64,000 nt of DNA from Pseudomonas sp. Fl4BN1. GTDB lineage: Bacteria > Pseudomonadota > Gammaproteobacteria > Pseudomonadales > Pseudomonadaceae. The notes beneath the pieces were generated by a model. The model did not search any database. It saw only the letters and a program-made list of their open reading frames with translations, and was not told the origin of the DNA. The stretch spans positions 1 through 64,000 of the forward strand of contig NZ_JAAARM010000022.1 of the NCBI RefSeq assembly GCF_009908285.1, given 5' to 3'. The position numbers and the translations under genes are program-made. Below, in pieces: positions 61,085-64,000 of this stretch; position 1 is the first letter of the stretch; the number at the start of each line of letters is the position of its first letter.

Positions 61085-61453
61085 ATGCCCGACTCGCCAA
61101 TTATCGCGGTGATGATTCACGCCTCCGACTGGCGCGCCGCCACCGACTGGTACGCCCAAGCGTTCCCCCAGGCGCGGCGCATCGTCCACGCGCCCGATGA
61201 CTTCGGCCATCTGCAGATCGACGGCATCGCCATCGAGATCGTCGCGGCCGATGCCAAGGTCGGCCAGGGCCCGGCAGGCTCGGTGGTGTATTGGCGGGTA
61301 ACCGACCTGCCGGCGCAGTTGCAGCGCCTGACGGCCCTAGGAGGGCGCCTCTACCGTGGACCGATGGCTATTGGCGACGGCGAGTTGATCTGCCAGGTGC
61401 AGGATCCGTGGGGCAACTGCATCGGTCTGCGCCAACCGGCAACGCTCGCTTGA
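61085..61453 (+). CDS. VOC (glyoxalase/bleomycin-resistance fold) family protein
   Basis: Protein of 122 residues with the paired beta-alpha-beta-beta-beta repeats of the VOC superfamily: the start ASDWRAATDWYAQAFPQARR, the middle QIDGIAIEIV and the end ICQVQDPWGNCIGLRQP (metal-ligand-type segment DPWGN). Members are isomerases, dioxygenases or resistance proteins, and none can be assigned here. It is followed 70 bases later by a small hydrolase in the same direction. Confidence 0.82.
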   Translation: MPDSPIIAVMIHASDWRAATDWYAQAFPQARRIVHAPDDFGHLQIDGIAIEIVAADAKVGQGPAGSVVYWRVTDLPAQLQRLTALGGRLYRGPMAIGDGELICQVQDPWGNCIGLRQPATLA

Positions 61454-61523
61454 AGTAGATTTCCCCGGCAAACTGGCGCGCGTTTCGCTCTGCGGTCAAA
61501 GCTGTCGTTACCAGGAGAACACC

Positions 61524-61991
61524 ATGCAGCAGGTCTTGCTGATCATTGATGTGCAACCGTGCTTCAACCCGCCGCAATGGCTGGTGGAGGGCATCAACCG
61601 ACTGCTCGGGCGCATGCCCTCAGTGGCCACCGTGGAGCGCCACGACGAAAGCCGCACGCCGTTCGCCCGCCAACTGGGCTGGCAACCGGCGGCAGACGAT
61701 CACAGCCTGGTGGCCGCCGAACAAGTCTTTATCAAGCACGGCTATGGACCGACGCCGGAGATCCTCGACTACCTGAAAAGCCTGAGTCCAGAGCGAGTAC
61801 TGGTGTGCGGCATCCAGACCGACACCTGCGTCCTGGCGGCAGGTTTTGCCCTGTTCGATGCCGGCTTGCAGCCGACCCTGATCACCGACCTGACCGTGGG
61901 TTCGTCCCTGGATCGCAGCGGCCAGTTGGGGGTCGATCTGTGGCGCCATCATTTCAAGCACCTGACCACCACTGACGAGTTGCTGCGCTAG
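61524..61991 (+). CDS. Isochorismatase-like cysteine hydrolase
   Basis: Protein of 155 residues, short for the family. The catalytic triad is visible: Asp in LLIIDVQPCF near residue 9, Lys in QVFIKHGYG near 71 and Cys in CGIQTDTCVLAAGF near 100. It starts at ATG 61524 with a CAGGAG site. It probably acts on an amide or similar small molecule. It is unrelated in sequence to the longer YcaC-like hydrolase at 3902. Confidence 0.87.
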   Translation: MQQVLLIIDVQPCFNPPQWLVEGINRLLGRMPSVATVERHDESRTPFARQLGWQPAADDHSLVAAEQVFIKHGYGPTPEILDYLKSLSPERVLVCGIQTDTCVLAAGFALFDAGLQPTLITDLTVGSSLDRSGQLGVDLWRHHFKHLTTTDELLR

Positions 61992-62087
61992 CGCCCCTGC
62001 CGGCTTGCGGGCACATGCACGCTGCCACGGCCGAGAACCAAAGATAGAATCTTGACGCTGAAGAGCCGATCGCACACAGGAAAAATC

Positions 62088-62474
62088 ATGGGAATGGATC
62101 TGCATCTTGAAGCCGACAGGCACCTGGACAGCGCACTTCTCAGGCAAGCCATCGAACACTGCAACGGCACCCTGGAAGCGGATCCAGCCAATGGCATCGA
62201 GGCACGCTTCCCTTCGGGGATGACCCTAAGTTGCAAAGACAGCTCCGGGGACAACCAAATCTACGCTGAGGACCGTAAAGGCTGCAGCTTCGCCGTGGGC
62301 CTGCGCTGCTACCTGAGAATCAAGGGGCCGGAGCCTGACGGGCACTCTTCGCTGGATGAAATCCAGCGGTTGCTGAGCCAGATCGCCGACACTTGCGAGG
62401 CGCGATTCATCCTCTCTTTCCAGTACGAGAGCACCCTCTACTGGCGTGATGCTCAAGGTCTGCAGCAAGCCTGA
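62088..62474 (+). CDS. Hypothetical small soluble protein
   Basis: Protein of 128 residues starting at ATG 62088 after AGGAAA, with another Met two codons later. It has no signal or membrane segment. It shows an alternating helix-strand pattern (HLEADRHLDSALLRQAIEHC and RFILSFQYESTLYWRD). I recognise no family. Size and composition fit small immunity-like proteins, but nothing around it supports that. Confidence 0.55.
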   Translation: MGMDLHLEADRHLDSALLRQAIEHCNGTLEADPANGIEARFPSGMTLSCKDSSGDNQIYAEDRKGCSFAVGLRCYLRIKGPEPDGHSSLDEIQRLLSQIADTCEARFILSFQYESTLYWRDAQGLQQA

Positions 62475-62661
62475 GCATCGGTTTTCATCCCCTGCCGGTG
62501 GCGCCCCGGCCAAGACTCGCGCCCTCAATCCCGTGCGGGGTTTCGCCGCCGACGATCACTACCGCCCGGTGTTCAGCCATCAGCGAGGTGTTCTATGTCG
62601 ATCAGGATACCCAGTACGATTCGCTGCCCCCTGGCGGCGAGTTGCAGCGAGGGTTTCTCGG
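62475..62661. other. Intergenic stretch with decayed sequence
   Basis: Nothing is supported here as an intact gene. It lies directly upstream of the hydrolase remnant and may contain its scrambled 5-prime part. Confidence 0.3.
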
Positions 62662-62814
62662 TCCGATCCGCCCCTGGCCGCACGCGGCTATCGGGTGATC
62701 GTGCCCTATCTGCACGGCTACGGGCCGACGTGTTTTGTCCGCGAGCAGGTCATGCGCTCCGGGCAGCAGGCGGCCCTGGTCCAGGACCGGCTGGAGATGC
62801 TGCAAGACGGCTGA
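62662..62814 (+). pseudogene. Alpha/beta hydrolase fragment
   Basis: About 50 codons reading PPLAARGYRVIVPYLHGYGP and then QVMRSGQQAALVQDRLEML, which match the region before the nucleophile elbow of epoxide-hydrolase-like alpha/beta hydrolases (usual pattern LAARGYRVIVPYLRGYG). The frame stops at 62814 before the nucleophile. The first strands and the whole C-terminal half are missing. Confidence 0.6.
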
Positions 62815-62900
62815 GGCCGCCCACAAACCGAGCAACAAGCGCACTGTAAGCAGGGAAAAATCGGTACACTTCGCGGCCTCGACCCCCCACAGGACATGGA

Positions 62901-63374
62901 ATGTTATCTGCCGCCCCTTCTTCCCGGCCCGGCCTGCGCCGAGCCCTGGTGCTCTGGCTGTACGCCGCCGGCGTCGGCCATTTGCTGGCCGGCCTGCTGC
63001 TGGCCTGGGCCGGCCACAGCGCACTGTTCAACGACTACCTCAGCAGCATCGAACAGGCCTTCTGGGGCGCCGCCGCGCCTGCCCCGGCCCGGGCCCAGCA
63101 GATCTGGTGGCTGGGTTTGTTCGGCGCCACGCTGCAAAGCTACGCCTTGTATCTGCTGGCCCTGGTGCACCTGGGCGACCGCCTGCGCAGCCCGGCAGCC
63201 TGGGCCTGGCTGATGGCCGGCATCCTGCTGTGGGCTCCCCAGGACATGTGGCTGTCCTGGCAGATGCACATGACCGCCCACCTGTGGGTCGACAGTTTCG
63301 CCCTGCTGGTCTTGCTGCCGCCCTTGCTGTGGCTGTACCGCAACGACCGCCGTACTTCTCGCCTTCCCTCGTAA
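62901..63374 (+). CDS. Four-helix integral membrane protein, function unknown
   Basis: Protein of 157 residues with about four hydrophobic helices (RALVLWLYAAGVGHLLAGLL near 14-33, LGLFGATLQSYALYLLALVH, AWLMAGILLWAPQDMWLSW and SFALLVLLPPLLWLY). It begins at ATG 62901 with an AGGA site and lies 15 bases before a second gene that also opens with membrane helices, so the two probably form an operon. No family function is recognised. Confidence 0.75.
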   Translation: MLSAAPSSRPGLRRALVLWLYAAGVGHLLAGLLLAWAGHSALFNDYLSSIEQAFWGAAAPAPARAQQIWWLGLFGATLQSYALYLLALVHLGDRLRSPAAWAWLMAGILLWAPQDMWLSWQMHMTAHLWVDSFALLVLLPPLLWLYRNDRRTSRLPS

Positions 63375-63389
63375 AAGGACTTCACCATC

Positions 63390-64000
63390 GTGGCTGATTT
63401 GCCAATCCTGCAGTGGGCTATCGCCCTGTTGCTCGCCCAGGGCGTGCTCGGCGCCCTGGATACCATCTACCATCACGAACTCACCGTGGCCCTGCCGCAA
63501 CGCCACAGCGCCCGCAAGGAACTGAGCATCCATGCCCTGCGCTCGTGCTTCTACGGGGTGCTGTTCATGGGCATCGCCCACCTGGCGTTCCAGGGCATCT
63601 GGGCCCTGGTGATCGCCGTGCTGTTCGCCCTGGAAATCGGCCTGACCCTGTGGGACTTCGTGGTCGAGGATCGCAGCCGCAAGCTGCCGGCCATCGAACG
63701 CATCATGCACACCGTGCTGGCGATCAACGCCGGGGCATTCTTCGCCCTGTACGGCTTGCAGTTGCTGGAATGGTCACGCCTGCCCAGCGCCTTGAGCCCG
63801 CTTGACCTGGGCTGGCAAGGCTGGGCGCTGAGCCTGTTCGCCGTCGGCGTCACGGCTTCGGGGATTCGCGACGGCCTGGCCGCCCTGCGCCTGCAACGCC
63901 AGGGCCAGGGCGCCAATCCCTTTACCGGTGGCAGCGGCAAGCGGGTGCTGGTCACCGGCGGCACCGGCTTCATCGGTGAAACCCTGGTCAACCAACTGCT
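63390..64000 (+). CDS. Membrane protein fused to an NAD(P)-dependent epimerase-like domain, right end cut off
   Basis: The first 203 residues are visible from GTG 63390 (AAGGA site upstream). Several hydrophobic helices (LQWAIALLLAQGVLGALDTI, ALRSCFYGVLFMGIAHLAFQ, VIAVLFALEIGLTLWDFVVE, IMHTVLAINAGAFFALYGLQ) precede a Rossmann start KRVLVTGGTGFIGETLVNQL near 183-202. It is probably a TIGR01777-type (SDR39U1-like) oxidoreductase carrying an N-terminal membrane region. The gene continues beyond 64000. Confidence 0.85.
   Translation, partial: MADLPILQWAIALLLAQGVLGALDTIYHHELTVALPQRHSARKELSIHALRSCFYGVLFMGIAHLAFQGIWALVIAVLFALEIGLTLWDFVVEDRSRKLPAIERIMHTVLAINAGAFFALYGLQLLEWSRLPSALSPLDLGWQGWALSLFAVGVTASGIRDGLAALRLQRQGQGANPFTGGSGKRVLVTGGTGFIGETLVNQL

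Noticed and set aside
1..64000. CRISPR arrays, tRNA or rRNA genes
   Set aside because: No regularly spaced direct repeats and no cloverleaf or rRNA-like sequence were seen.

Overview
This 64-kb window is a high-GC chromosomal segment from a fluorescent Pseudomonas. The evidence is the gene order pvdA-fpvI-pvdRT-opmQ-pvdP-pvdMNO-pvdF-pvdE-fpvA-NRPS, which matches the classical pyoverdine locus, together with Pseudomonas-type REP sequences and 16-bp-spaced PvdS (iron-starvation) promoter boxes. Most genes can be placed by recognisable motifs. The exact species cannot be read from the sequence alone.

Layout. Positions 1-9,200 are ordinary chromosome: an MFS transporter with an AraC regulator, an AhpD-like protein, an MscS channel with a cyclic-nucleotide-type domain, a YcaC-like hydrolase, pirin with a divergent LysR regulator, dkgB and a degenerate receiver protein. 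Positions 8,485-12,312 hold an MgtC-like protein and the MgtA magnesium ATPase, whose leader carries a small ORF and a strong hairpin. Positions 12,846-31,432 are the tailoring, export, uptake and regulation half of the pyoverdine locus. Two orphan immunity-like genes sit between opmQ and pvdP. Positions 31,433-36,196 are a graveyard of foreign DNA: an IS3 remnant, colicin-type immunity genes, a phage lysis remnant, a polymorphic-toxin remnant, a truncated tyrosine recombinase and an IS110 remnant. Positions 36,197-56,431 are two giant NRPS genes on the minus strand. Positions 56,605-60,345 hold a siderophore-interacting ferric reductase, a type II thioesterase, an MFS exporter and a TetR regulator. 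Positions 60,346-64,000 hold small enzymes, decayed genes and a partial epimerase-like gene.

How the genes work together. PvdA and PvdF make formyl-hydroxyornithine. The two NRPSs (C-A-T-E-C-A-T-C-A-T, then C-A-T-C-A-T-E-C) extend the PvdL product, which is encoded outside the window. My reading of the A-domain codes is D-Ser, Lys, OH-Orn, Ser, D-OH-Orn. PvdE exports the precursor to the periplasm, where PvdN, PvdO, PvdP and PvdM mature it. PvdRT-OpmQ exports or recycles pyoverdine. FpvA takes up the ferric form and FpvI drives its expression. TAAAT-N16-CGT boxes precede pvdA, pvdR, pvdP, pvdM, pvdF, pvdE and the ferric-reductase gene, and weaker versions precede the NRPS and thioesterase genes.

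The most notable points are these. The assembly line ends in E-C with no thioesterase, about 80-140 bases from an IS110 remnant. No FpvR anti-sigma gene lies beside fpvI. Decayed bacteriocin, toxin and immunity genes have accumulated inside the siderophore locus. The mgtA leader has an unusual architecture.
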